The position numbers and the translations under genes were made by a program. From assembly GCA_031287395.1 (NCBI GenBank), contig JAITTA010000324.1, forward strand, positions 1-11,898: DNA of 11,898 nt, read 5' to 3'. This DNA is from Dysgonamonadaceae bacterium. GTDB lineage: Bacteria; Bacteroidota; Bacteroidia; Bacteroidales; Azobacteroidaceae. Shown here piece by piece: positions 1-7,181 of the stretch. The notes under the pieces are model-generated. The model was not told the DNA's origin and did not search any database. It saw nothing but the letters and a program-made list of their open reading frames with translations. The stretch's first letter is position 1. The number at the start of each line of letters is the position of its first letter.

Positions 1-40
1 AAGATCGGAAGATTGTAAGATCGGAAGATCGTGAGATCGT
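1..40. repeat. Tandem 16-nt repeat at window edge
   Basis: Two near-identical 16-nt units, AAGATCGGAAGATTGT and AAGATCGGAAGATCGT, stand head to tail, followed by a partial unit GAGATCGT. The array is cut by the window edge, so its copy number is unknown. No coding sense is apparent. It lies ten bases before another microrepeat cluster at 51-86, so both may belong to one intergenic repeat block. Confidence 0.7.
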
Positions 41-50
41 GTACAGTCGC

Positions 51-86
51 TGTAACTCCCTGTAACTACTTGTAACTACCTGTAAA
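51..86. repeat. TGTAACTNCY 10-nt tandem repeat
   Basis: Three full units (TGTAACTCCC, TGTAACTACT, TGTAACTACC) and a partial TGTAAA have an exact 10-nt period. The same unit reappears about 10 kb away at 10106-10205, where it forms both arms of a long hairpin. Here only one orientation is visible; an inverse arm, if any, would lie left of the window. Confidence 0.8.
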
Positions 87-511
<425 letters not shown>

Positions 512-663
512 CTAGAAACAGAAAAAATCGTGCCAAAGATTTTCAGTGAAGGTAATATCATTCTCACAAAGGTAGATATGGTTATCGACGGATCACAGCT
601 GAAATGAAAAACTCAGGCTATAAAATAAATCATAAGACTGTTCAGAAGTTAATGGGTATATTG
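512..663 (+). pseudogene. IS3-family transposase OrfB remnant (HTH_21 region)
   Basis: Reading forward from 571 gives GRYGYRRITAEMKNSGY, then KINHKTVQKLMGIL. This is the helix-turn-helix (HTH_21) segment near the N-terminus of IS3-family OrfB transposases, where the G-x-YGYRRI motif is characteristic. The preceding part (about 512-560: LETEKIVPKIFSE) reads in a different frame, so at least one frameshift separates the two pieces. Similarity to the family stops at about 658-663. The DDE catalytic (rve) domain, OrfA and the terminal inverted repeats are all absent. The fragment ends about 20 bp before the 3' end of the kinase gene at 683 and points towards it. It is a dead remnant. The family call rests on recognition of the motif, not on an alignment. 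Confidence 0.75.
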
Positions 664-682
664 ATCATAAATGGATTATTTT

Positions 683-1582
683 CTAAATCTCCGGTAGGTG
701 TTGTACTGCTGTATTAATACGCTCAATCACATCTTTTTTTGAACCTTTGAAAGGGCCTGAAGTTTCAATTTTAATGGTGGCCATAGCTGCGGCAAATTCG
801 CCGGCGGATTGAATATCCATTCCTTTGGCGCGTTGATAGAGGTATCCGGTGAGATAGGTATCCCCGCATCCTGTGGCATCGACAACTTCGAAAGGGACAT
901 AAGCCGGAATCCTGTAAAAAGATTGGCCGTCATAAATAACGGAACCTGCACTGCCGAGAGTGATCAATACTTCTTTCACTCCCCAGTCATAAAGTTGTTG
1001 CGCTCCCTTTTTGATATTGCCGAGGCCTGTTATGACTTCCATTTCCTCTTCATTTGCTTTCAGGAAATGAACGTAACGGAGAACGTCTTTCTTATCTTTC
1101 CAGTCAATGGCATATACACTTTCGTTCCGGACTTCCCGCAGGTATCCCTGGCAATCGATGGCAACCAATGCTTTTTTCGATAAATGCTTCACCAGTTCAA
1201 TAGGAAAGTCGTCAGCAAGCAATGCTCCAAGTAAAAAAATACGGGAGTCTGAGCCATCTATATGCTCTATAGTAAACGGATCTGCTTTTTCCAGTACGCG
1301 TTGGATACGATTATCCTGATTTTCACTGTAGATATTTTCGAAATATACCGAAAATTTGCTGGGAATGGCTTTAACCTCAATCCCTTTATCGCGCAAATCA
1401 TGAACAACCTTCATTTCCGATTCCGCAAGTATGGTGACCAGTTTATAGTTGATATCATCGAAATGACGAATGGCATGGGAACAATAAAAAGATGTTCCAC
1501 CAGGCATATATACGGTATTTTTAGGGGTGACTACTTTATCTAATGTAATATGCCCGATGCAACAGAGGTCGTATTTCTGCAT
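683..1582 (-). CDS. PfkB/ribokinase-family carbohydrate kinase
   Basis: A 299-residue cytoplasmic kinase of the PfkB (ribokinase-like) fold, expected to phosphorylate a sugar, polyol or nucleoside from ATP. The N-terminal substrate-binding glycine pair is seen in MPGGTSFYCSHA (about residues 26-37). The C-terminal PfkB signature is DATGCGDTYLTGYL (235-248), with D241 as the likely catalytic base and the adjacent GCGD forming the anion hole. KANEEEMEVITG (about 175-186) is the usual PfkB 'N-x-x-E' region. Length is normal and the frame intact. Substrate cannot be read from sequence; myo-inositol-type and ribokinase-type kinases are alternatives. The ATG lies 16 bp after the asnS stop, so it is probably the last gene of that transcription unit. 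No hairpin terminator is seen downstream. The next sequence is the transposase remnant. Confidence 0.9.
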   Translation of the reverse strand: MQKYDLCCIGHITLDKVVTPKNTVYMPGGTSFYCSHAIRHFDDINYKLVTILAESEMKVVHDLRDKGIEVKAIPSKFSVYFENIYSENQDNRIQRVLEKADPFTIEHIDGSDSRIFLLGALLADDFPIELVKHLSKKALVAIDCQGYLREVRNESVYAIDWKDKKDVLRYVHFLKANEEEMEVITGLGNIKKGAQQLYDWGVKEVLITLGSAGSVIYDGQSFYRIPAYVPFEVVDATGCGDTYLTGYLYQRAKGMDIQSAGEFAAAMATIKIETSGPFKGSKKDVIERINTAVQHLPEI

Positions 1583-1598
1583 GGTAATAGTCTGCTCG

Positions 1599-2987
1599 TT
1601 AAAACTCTGTATTATTTGGAGTTCTTGGGAATGGAATCACGTCACGGATATTCGTCATACCTGTTACAAAGAGTACCAGGCGTTCAAATCCGAGCCCGAA
1701 TCCGGAATGAGGGGCTGTTCCGAATTTGCGGGTATCCAGGTACCACCAGAGGCTATCCATCGACATATTCAGTTCATTGACACGGTTCATCAATTTATCG
1801 TAGTCGGCTTCACGTTCCGAACCTCCGATGATTTCACCGATTCTTGGGAATAATACATCCATTCCGCGAACCGTTTTTCCATCTTCGTTCTGTTTCATAT
1901 AGAACGATTTTATTTCTTTCGGATAATCGGTCATGATTACCGGACATTTGAAATGTTCTTCTACCAGGTAACGTTCATGTTCCGATTGCAGATCTGCTCC
2001 CCAATATACCGGAAATTCAAATTTCTTTCCCGAATTTTCCAGGATTTTTACCCCTTCCGTGTAGGTCAAACGGATGAATTTGTTTTGTAAAACAAAATTC
2101 AGACGATCAACCAGTTCACCGTCGTACATTTTACAAAGGAACTCGATATCATCTTTACAATATTCCAATGCATATTCGATTACGTATTTGAGGAAGTTTT
2201 CCGCCAGGTCCATGTTGTCGTTGATATCATAAAAAGCAGCTTCCGGTTCAATCATCCAGAATTCGGCAAGGTGTCGCGGAGTATTTGAATTTTCGGCGCG
2301 GAAAGTCGGCCCAAAAGTATAGATTCCTCCTAAAGCCATAGCTCCTAATTCACCTTCCAATTGTCCGGAAACAGTCAGGTTGGTTGGCTTACCGAAGAAA
2401 TCTTCAGCATAGTTTATTTTTCCCTCTTCGTTTCTGGGAGGATTATTTAGATCCAGAGTTGTAACCTGGAACATGGAGCCGGCGCCTTCCGCATCCGAAG
2501 CTGTAATAATTGGACTGTGGAAGTAATAAAATCCGAGATTATTGAAATAATTGTGTATGGCATAAGATAAATGGTGTCTGATGCGCAATACGGCTCCAAA
2601 AGTATTGGTCCGTGGGCGCAGGTGGGCAATTTCCCTTAAAAATTCAAGAGAATGGCCCTTTTTCTGCAAGGGATATGTGTTCGGATCTGCAGTTCCGTAA
2701 ATTTCAATTGCTGTTGCTTGTATCTCTACAGACTGTCCTTGTCCCTGTGATTTGACCAACAATCCGCTAACATGGATACATGATCCGGTTGTAATTGGCT
2801 TCAGGAATTCTTCACCGAATTTCTCAATATCTACTACAATCTGGATATTGTTGATGGTCGAACCGTCATTTAGAGCAATAAAGGCAACTTGTTTATTTCC
2901 CCTGCGGGTTCTTACCCATCCTTTTACATTAACGGTAGAATTTGTAGCACTACTTTTCAGTAAATCAATTATTTTAGTCCTCATCAT
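1599..2987 (-). CDS. asnS: Asparaginyl-tRNA synthetase
   Basis: Class IIb aminoacyl-tRNA synthetase of 462 residues that charges tRNA-Asn with asparagine using ATP, in the cytoplasm. An N-terminal OB-fold anticodon-binding domain (about 15-110, including VKGWVRTRRGNKQVAFIALN) precedes the class II catalytic core. Motif 2 is in GPTFRAENSNTPRHLAEFW, and motif 3 is in SGFGLGFERLVLFVTG just before the C-terminal FPRTP. It is full length and matches the Bacteroides AsnS layout. Two ATGs are adjacent (2987 and 2984) and either could be the start; there is no Shine-Dalgarno site, as usual in this phylum. It lies downstream of the pseudouridine synthase across a 100-bp gap that carries a perfect 21-bp inverted repeat, and 16 bp upstream of the kinase gene. 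No consensus promoter is visible directly ahead of it. Confidence 0.97.
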   Translation of the reverse strand: MMRTKIIDLLKSSATNSTVNVKGWVRTRRGNKQVAFIALNDGSTINNIQIVVDIEKFGEEFLKPITTGSCIHVSGLLVKSQGQGQSVEIQATAIEIYGTADPNTYPLQKKGHSLEFLREIAHLRPRTNTFGAVLRIRHHLSYAIHNYFNNLGFYYFHSPIITASDAEGAGSMFQVTTLDLNNPPRNEEGKINYAEDFFGKPTNLTVSGQLEGELGAMALGGIYTFGPTFRAENSNTPRHLAEFWMIEPEAAFYDINDNMDLAENFLKYVIEYALEYCKDDIEFLCKMYDGELVDRLNFVLQNKFIRLTYTEGVKILENSGKKFEFPVYWGADLQSEHERYLVEEHFKCPVIMTDYPKEIKSFYMKQNEDGKTVRGMDVLFPRIGEIIGGSEREADYDKLMNRVNELNMSMDSLWWYLDTRKFGTAPHSGFGLGFERLVLFVTGMTNIRDVIPFPRTPNNTEF

Positions 2988-3002
2988 TTTAAGAGTTAAG
3001 AA

Positions 3003-3079
3003 TTAAAAATGAAAAATGAAAAATTTAATCAAGCTGAGCAATGTGGACTCATTTTAAGTTTTTCATTTTTCATTTTTAA
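3003..3079. repeat. Perfect 21-bp inverted repeat of AAAAATG units
   Basis: Arms 3003-3023 and 3059-3079 are exact reverse complements. Each is made of the tandem microrepeat AAAAATG (TTAAAAATGAAAAATG and on), with a 35-nt loop. The element fills most of the 97-bp gap between the pseudouridine synthase stop (3088) and the asnS start (2987). The AT-only stem differs from a classical GC-rich terminator, though on the transcribed minus strand it could fold strongly. It may attenuate or stabilise the message between the two genes. Confidence 0.85.
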
Positions 3080-3087
3080 CGTTTCAT

Positions 3088-4455
3088 TTAATCAAAGGCT
3101 CCCATCCGGAGCATATTCACTTCTCTTTCATTCAGATAACGCCATTGTCCGCGTTTCAGGTTTTTCTTTGTTAATCCGGCAAAGTAAACCCTGTCGAGTT
3201 TTGTGACATGGTAGCCGAGGCTTTCAAACATCCGGCGGACAATACGGTTACGTCCGGAGTGGATTTCTATGCCAACCTGGTCTTTATCCGTTTCCGACAC
3301 ATAACTGATAGCGTCGGCATGTATTTCACCATCTTCCAGTTCAATACCATCGGCTAATTTTTGCATATCTTCAATCTGTACATCTTTATCCAACCATACG
3401 TGGTAAATTTTCTTTTTCAAAAATTTTGGATGAGTCAGTTTCGATGCCAAATCCCCATCATTTGTAAGCAGCAGAACTCCGGTCGTATTTCTGTCGAGAC
3501 GTCCGACAGGGAAAATCCGCTCACGGCAGGCATTCTTCACCAAGTCCATTACCGTAAGGCGTTCTTGAGGATCGTCTGCCGTTGTTACACAATTTTTAGG
3601 CTTATTGAGCAGAACGTAAATCTTATGTTCCAGTTGTATCGGTTGATCATGAAACATGACCTGATCGGCACGTTTAACCTTCGTCCCCAGTTCCGTGGTC
3701 ACTTCTCCGTTTACTTTCACGACTCCGGCTTGGATAAATTCATCGGCTTCGCGGCGGGAACAGACTCCCGCATTAGCCAGGTATTTGTTCAAGCGGATAG
3801 GTTCATTCGGATCGAAGTGTTCTTCCCTGTATTTAAGTTGTTTCTGAAAACTGTACTTGGCGTTCGGATTGTAATCGCCCTCTCTTCTCTGGAATGATCG
3901 TTGATCGCCTTGCGGGCGTCTGTTTCCAAAATTGTTCCCTTGTTGACGGTTGCCGTAGCCCCCTTGCTGCCGATTGCCGTAGCCCCCTTGCTGCCGGTTT
4001 CCATAGCCCCCTTGTTGCCTGTCTCCATAGCCGTATCCGGAAACTCTTGGTTGTTGAACCGTGTCTCCGATTCTGGCTCTCCGTTTTTTTACGGTACCAT
4101 CGTCCCCTTCAGGGTTTGTATTGTATGAATTACCATACGATTGTCTCGGGGCATTATCGTAAGATCGTTGAGGTCTTCCGGTATTGTATGTGTTTTCCCG
4201 TCGTTCGTAGTTTCCTCCTTCGGATCTTGAATAATTTCCACCCGGCCTTGAATAATTTCCACCCGGTTTGGAATAATTCCCGTAGCCGCCTTGACGACGT
4301 TCATAATTCCCCCCTTGATTGTTGTAAGGACGGTTGTATGAACGTTCTTCATTGCCATAATTTTGTTGATATGGTCTTCTCTCGCGATTTTGTCCCTCAT
4401 CGCTTCTTCTCTCATAATTGTTACGAGGTCTCCACTCGTCTCTTTCTGTAGTCAT
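3088..4455 (-). CDS. RsuA/RluB-type rRNA pseudouridine synthase with R/G/Y/N-rich tail
   Basis: A 455-residue protein. The C-terminal ~237 residues are a standard RsuA/RluB/RluE/RluF-family enzyme converting uridine to pseudouridine in rRNA. An S4 RNA-binding domain (about 219-265, IRLNKYLANAGVCSRREADE) is followed by the catalytic domain with GRLDRNTTGVLLLTNDGDL; D321 is the expected nucleophile. The first ~200 residues are a disordered, basic extension rich in Arg, Gly, Tyr, Asn and Gln, with repeats of RQQGGYGN (about 146-171) and PGGNYSR (about 64-77). Such tails resemble RGG/YG-rich RNA-binding regions; that role is inferred. The ATG at 4455 is the first in frame and begins the low-complexity part directly. 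The gene follows purB by 74 bp and precedes asnS. Whether the target site is that of RluB cannot be told from sequence. Confidence 0.93.
   Translation of the reverse strand: MTTERDEWRPRNNYERRSDEGQNRERRPYQQNYGNEERSYNRPYNNQGGNYERRQGGYGNYSKPGGNYSRPGGNYSRSEGGNYERRENTYNTGRPQRSYDNAPRQSYGNSYNTNPEGDDGTVKKRRARIGDTVQQPRVSGYGYGDRQQGGYGNRQQGGYGNRQQGGYGNRQQGNNFGNRRPQGDQRSFQRREGDYNPNAKYSFQKQLKYREEHFDPNEPIRLNKYLANAGVCSRREADEFIQAGVVKVNGEVTTELGTKVKRADQVMFHDQPIQLEHKIYVLLNKPKNCVTTADDPQERLTVMDLVKNACRERIFPVGRLDRNTTGVLLLTNDGDLASKLTHPKFLKKKIYHVWLDKDVQIEDMQKLADGIELEDGEIHADAISYVSETDKDQVGIEIHSGRNRIVRRMFESLGYHVTKLDRVYFAGLTKKNLKRGQWRYLNEREVNMLRMGAFD
3937..4032 (-). repeat. Four 24-bp in-frame coding repeats
   Basis: Four consecutive 24-bp units (3937-3960, 3961-3984, 3985-4008, 4009-4032), each beginning CCCTTG on the plus strand, encode the octapeptide RQQGGYGN or close variants. 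The unit is a multiple of three, so copy-number change would alter tail length without breaking the frame. The units differ at several bases, which suggests some age. Confidence 0.85.
4226..4267 (-). repeat. Two 21-bp in-frame coding repeats
   Basis: Units 4226-4246 and 4247-4267 are nearly identical and start CTTGAATAATTTCCACCCGG on the plus strand. They encode PGGNYSR-type heptads. A third, degenerate unit follows at 4268-4288. They belong to the low-complexity tail of the pseudouridine synthase. Confidence 0.8.
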
Positions 4456-4529
4456 TGTTTTGATGAATTGAATTTGTTTTTAATTGTGTAACCTCACGGT
4501 TACGATTTACATTCTCTTGTGATTTTAAA

Positions 4530-5873
4530 TTATAATCCGGTGTAGTTTTGAGGTGTAATGGTTTTTAATTCCTTTTTAACTTCCTCGCTTACATCCAAAG
4601 TATCAATAAACTCCCGAATAGTTTCGTCCGTAATTTGTAAGTTCGTACGGGTTAGTTCTTTCAGGGCTTCATAGGGTTTTGGATAACCTTCACGACGCAG
4701 GATGGTTTGAATCCCTTCAGCCACCACTACCCAGGCATTATCCAAATCGTTTCCAATAGCCTGTTCATTCAGTAAAAGTTTGTTCAGGCCTTTCAATGTG
4801 CTATGCAAAGCTATCGCTGTATGAGCAAACGGAGTTCCGGTATTTCTCAATACTGTAGAATCTGTCAGATCGCGTTGCAGGCGTGATACCGGAAGTTTGG
4901 AAGAGAGGTGTTCCAATAAGGCATTAGCCATTCCCAGGTTACCTTCCGCATTCTCAAAATCGATTGGGTTTACTTTGTGGGGCATCGCCGACGAACCGAT
5001 TTCTCCCGCCTTGATTTTTTGTTTGAAATACTCCATAGAGATATATTGCCAGAAATCACGTACCATATCAATGAGAATGGTATTGATTCTTTTCAGTGCA
5101 TCGAAAAGTGCGGCAAGGTTGTCGTAATTAGAGATTTGTGTGGTCCATTCTTCCCTGACCAAACCCAATTTTTCGCTAATAAACCGGTCCCCGAATTTTT
5201 TCCAGTCGTATTGCGGGTAGGCGACCCGGTGTGCATTATAATTACCGGTAGCTCCTCCGAATTTGGCAGATACCGGTACATCTTTCAGTAATTTTAATTG
5301 TTGTTCCAGACGACTCACAAATACCATGATTTCTTTGCCGAGCCGGGTAGGAGAGGCCGGTTGGCCGTGTGTTTTAGCCAACATGGGGATCTGTTCCCAT
5401 TCGGCTGCTTTTACTTTCAAGGTTTCAATCACTTCCGAAAGTAAGGGTTAATAACTTTTTTCCAGTGCATCTTTGATCGATAACGGAACCGAGGTATTAT
5501 TGATATCCTGTGAGGTTAATCCGAAGTGAATGAATTCTTTATCTTTTTCTAATCCGAGTTGGTCGAATTTTTTCTTGATAAAATATTCTACGGCTTTGAC
5601 ATCGTGGTTGGTCGTTTTTTCTATTTCTTTGATTTGCAGGGCGTCATCAGGCGAAAAATGACGATAGATGTTACGCATGGATTCATATAATTCTTTCTTG
5701 ACTCCTTTTAACTGAGGCAGTGGAAGTTCACAGAGTGTAATAAAATATTCTATTTCGACAAGTACTCTGTATTTTATCAATGCGAATTCTGAAAAATAAA
5801 CCGAAAGGTTTGATGTTTTATTACGATATCGACCGTCAACGGGAGATATTGCCGTAAGTTCATTCAGTTTCAT
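4530..5873 (-). pseudogene. purB: Adenylosuccinate lyase interrupted by an in-frame TAA
   Basis: PurB acts twice in purine synthesis: it cleaves SAICAR to AICAR, and adenylosuccinate to AMP, releasing fumarate each time. The frame from ATG 5873 to the stop at 4530 spans 447 codons, normal for Bacteroidales PurB, but codon 142 (5448-5450) is TAA. The next codons (PLLSEVIETLKVKAAEWEQ) continue in the same frame with family sequence and no insertion or deletion. Family members usually have a second Tyr here (recalled as ..YYP..), so one TAY-to-TAA change explains it. Conserved elements survive on both sides: TSQDINNT (120-127), THGQPASPTR (about 168-177, His169) and GSSAMPHKVNP (about 293-303, with the loop serine at 294/295). 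A downstream GTG at 5432 could restart translation of the last 300 residues. A recent nonsense mutation, a base error, or readthrough are all possible. Confidence 0.9.
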
Positions 5874-5910
5874 AAAAGCCTAAAGACTAATCTATAATTA
5901 TAATCAACTA

Positions 5911-5942
5911 CAAAGATAAGAAATTCTTTTGGAAAATAAAAA
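5911..5942 (-). promoter_or_regulatory. Putative purB promoter, TAnnTTTG -7 box
   Basis: On the minus strand TATCTTTG (5918-5911) matches the Bacteroides -7 consensus TAnnTTTG and lies about 38 nt before the purB ATG. The expected -33 TTTG is not clear: a T-run overlapping the preceding terminator sits at the right distance. It is the only consensus -7 box found ahead of the purB-to-kinase gene block. Confidence 0.6.
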
Positions 5943-5975
5943 ACTTCCTCACGGTTTGTCTGAGGAAGTTTTTGT
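5931..5975 (-). terminator. Rho-independent terminator of the rpmB operon
   Basis: A perfect 11-bp stem (AAACTTCCTCA at 5941-5951, TGAGGAAGTTT at 5961-5971) encloses a 9-nt loop. On the minus strand it is followed by TTTATTTTCC. It lies 26 bp beyond the stop of the DUF4295 gene and before the purB promoter. A shorter T-run on the other side means it could also act in the plus direction. Confidence 0.88.
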
Positions 5976-5996
5976 ATCATATTGTTAGGTCATGGA

Positions 5997-6152
5997 TTAT
6001 TTTGAAAAATAATCTTTTACGACTTCATTTGGGATCATTTCTTCTTTGAAGGTATAAGCTCCTGTTTTCTCGGATTTTACTACCTTGATCACTTTGGAAT
6101 ATGAACGTCCTTCCGACTTTTCACGATATCCTGCAACGGTCTTCTTTGCCAT
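5997..6152 (-). CDS. DUF4295 family small basic protein
   Basis: A 51-residue basic protein starting MAKKTVAGYREKSEGRSYSK and ending VVKDYFSK. It is the third gene after rpmB and rpmG, with its ATG 14 bp beyond the rpmG stop. This is the constant position of the DUF4295 family in Bacteroidota. Size, charge (about a quarter Lys/Arg) and operon place suggest a ribosome-associated or ribosomal protein. I recall that a Bacteroidota-specific large-subunit protein, bL38, was reported from Flavobacterium ribosomes; whether this family is that protein I cannot confirm here. The hairpin terminator follows, so this is the last gene of the operon. Confidence 0.9.
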   Translation of the reverse strand: MAKKTVAGYREKSEGRSYSKVIKVVKSEKTGAYTFKEEMIPNEVVKDYFSK

Positions 6153-6166
6153 GTTTTAAAGGTTTT

Positions 6167-6355
6167 TTACTTAATTTCTTTATGAACTGTCACTCTCTTC
6201 AGAATCGGATTGTATTTTTTAAGTTCCAACCGACTGGTAATGTTCTTCCTGTTTTTCGTTGTAATATAACGAGATGTTCCGGGCATACCGCTTTCTTTAT
6301 GTTCGGTACATTCGAGAATCACTTGAACTCTGTTTCCTTTTGCTTTCTTAGCCAT
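6167..6355 (-). CDS. rpmG: 50S ribosomal protein L33 (bL33)
   Basis: A 62-residue basic protein, MAKKAKGNRVQVILECTEHK through KRVTVHKEIK, with the bL33 pattern of a beta-rich core containing YITTKNRKN and the ending KKYNPILKRVTVHKE. It has a single Cys (C16), so it is the zinc-independent form lacking paired CxxC motifs. It sits second in rpmB-rpmG-DUF4295. The 106-bp gap from rpmB is unusually long for ribosomal genes and is filled by an AAGTTTTA-type repeat cluster. It binds 23S rRNA near the E-site side of the large subunit. Confidence 0.97.
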   Translation of the reverse strand: MAKKAKGNRVQVILECTEHKESGMPGTSRYITTKNRKNITSRLELKKYNPILKRVTVHKEIK

Positions 6356-6369
6356 TGTCTTGTTTTTTA

Positions 6370-6470
6370 AAGTTTTAAGTTTTAGATTTTAAGTTTTGGG
6401 CTTTAAGTTATGGTTGTGCGTAAACCAATTTTAACTTATAACTTGCAACTTCTAACTTAAGTTATAGGTA
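6370..6470. repeat. AAGTTTTA microrepeat cluster with GTGCGTAA core
   Basis: Direct copies of AAGTTTTA and similar (6371-6410) are followed by TTATGGTT-GTGCGT-AAACCA, then inverse-type copies TAACTTATAACTT...CTAACTTAAGTTATAG. The arms are imperfect inverted repeats, and the central GGTT/AACC pair brackets the core GTGCGTAA (6416-6423). The cluster separates rpmB from rpmG and overlaps the last codons of rpmB. The same core and arm type recur at 11574-11622, also between two genes of an operon. Confidence 0.75.
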
Positions 6471-6695
6471 ACCTTTTTCAGCCGCTCTTCTAATGGCAGC
6501 ATCCAACCCCATTTTATTAATAGTGCGCAGACCGTTGGCTGAAATGCTCAGGCTAACCCACGCATCCTGTTCTACCCAATAGAACTTCTTTGTGAAAAGG
6601 TTGACATTGAATTTTCTTTTTGTTTTGCGGTTTGAGTGCGAAACATTGTTGCCAACCATTGCTTTTTTCCCTGTAATTTGACAAACTCTTGACAT
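6462..6695 (-). CDS. rpmB: 50S ribosomal protein L28 (bL28)
   Basis: A 77-residue bL28 protein beginning MSRVCQITGKKAMVGNNVSH and containing SNRKTKRKFNVNL, ending RRAAEKGYL. The frame is open further upstream to 6755, but family alignment puts the start at the ATG of MSRVCQ (6695), and the promoter at 6764-6795 leaves a leader of about 60 nt. It is the first gene of rpmB-rpmG-DUF4295. There is no Shine-Dalgarno; the leader ends ATAACAGAG before the ATG. Confidence 0.97.
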   Translation of the reverse strand: MSRVCQITGKKAMVGNNVSHSNRKTKRKFNVNLFTKKFYWVEQDAWVSLSISANGLRTINKMGLDAAIRRAAEKGYL

Positions 6696-6763
6696 CTCTG
6701 TTATATCTTTAATTATTCTCTGTTTACAATAATAGATGGTTATGATATTCCACAACGAGGGTG

Positions 6764-6795
6764 CAAATTTATAGCATTATTTTTTATCTGCCAAA
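6764..6795 (-). promoter_or_regulatory. rpmB operon promoter, Bacteroides type
   Basis: On the minus strand TTTG (6795-6792), a 20-nt spacer and TAAATTTG (6771-6764) match the Bacteroides sigma-ABfr pattern TTTG-N19-21-TAnnTTTG exactly. A start at about 6757 would give a leader near 60 nt to the rpmB ATG. Confidence 0.8.
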
Positions 6796-6879
6796 TATTT
6801 TGTGAATAAATTTCTGTACGGCTTGTTTTAGGCTTCAATAATTTTCAAAAAAAGAAAAAATAGGTTATAAAACAGGTAC

Positions 6880-6909
6880 TTTGTTGTTTTAAAAAAAGTT
6901 GTAACTTTG
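6880..6909 (+). promoter_or_regulatory. Promoter of the winged-helix gene, Bacteroides type
   Basis: TTTG (6880-6883), an 18-nt spacer and TAACTTTG (6902-6909) match the Bacteroides promoter form, with the spacer one base short of the usual range. It points right towards the winged-helix gene at 6970 and is divergent from the rpmB promoter, the two -33 boxes lying 84 bp apart. Confidence 0.7.
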
Positions 6910-6969
6910 CAACGGATTTATTTACAGGCAGATATTGTAAATAAGGTTATCAATAAAAAAACAAATGCG

Positions 6970-7170
6970 ATGAAAGAAAAAATTGGAAGCAATGCCGGAC
7001 TTGTCTGGAACGTTTTGACAGGACAACCGGCAAAAAGTTTGAAAGATGTAAAAAAGCAAACAAAACTTACCGAAAAAGATTTGTATGCAGCTCTTGGTTG
7101 GTTGTCTCGTGAAGATAAGTTAATCTTTTCAGAAAATGCCGATGGCGACATTTTTGTTGAGGTAATTTAG
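6970..7170 (+). CDS. Small winged helix-turn-helix protein (DUF2582-like)
   Basis: A 66-residue protein, MKEKIGSNAGLVWNVLTGQP then SLKDVKKQTKLTEKDLYAALGWLSRE and a short beta-strand pair ending IFVEVI. The helix order, the TKLTEKDLYAALGWLSRE recognition-helix region and the C-terminal wing fit the winged-helix family DUF2582 (PF10771). That family is common in Bacteroidota and of unknown function. The frame is open from 6907, but the promoter's -7 box overlaps that region, and the A-rich leader before 6970 and family length favour the ATG at 6970. It is the only plus-strand gene in the window. It stands alone, divergent from rpmB and convergent with the gene at 7182-7952. DNA binding is plausible but not shown. 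Confidence 0.88.
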   Translation: MKEKIGSNAGLVWNVLTGQPAKSLKDVKKQTKLTEKDLYAALGWLSREDKLIFSENADGDIFVEVI

Positions 7171-7181
7171 TGTGATAAGAT

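Noticed and set aside
1..14. Resemblance of AGATCGGAAGA to the start of a common sequencing adapter
   Set aside because: The match stops after 11 bases and the sequence repeats on a 16-nt period, which adapter read-through would not produce. It is better explained as a genomic tandem repeat.
1..86. CRISPR-like array
   Set aside because: Units are 10 or 16 nt and contiguous, with no spacers, and no cas genes are present.
2938..3087. T-box or amino-acid leader controlling asnS
   Set aside because: No Asn-codon-rich leader peptide or T-box sequence is visible; only the AT-rich inverted repeat is present.
3361..4451. Long plus-strand open frames (178 and 185 codons) opposite the pseudouridine synthase
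   Set aside because: They lie antisense to a clearly conserved enzyme and its low-complexity tail, have odd compositions, and arise from codon bias on the other strand.
4488..4503. Small hairpin GTAACC-TCAC-GGTTAC between purB and the pseudouridine synthase gene
   Set aside because: Only six base pairs and no T-run; too weak to call a terminator or riboswitch.
6696..6755. Upstream extension of rpmB to 6755
   Set aside because: bL28 proteins begin at MSRVCQ; the extra 20 residues fall in the leader after the promoter.
6907..6969. Upstream extension of the winged-helix frame to 6907
   Set aside because: The extension overlaps the -7 promoter box and is not family-like; the ATG at 6970 gives normal length.
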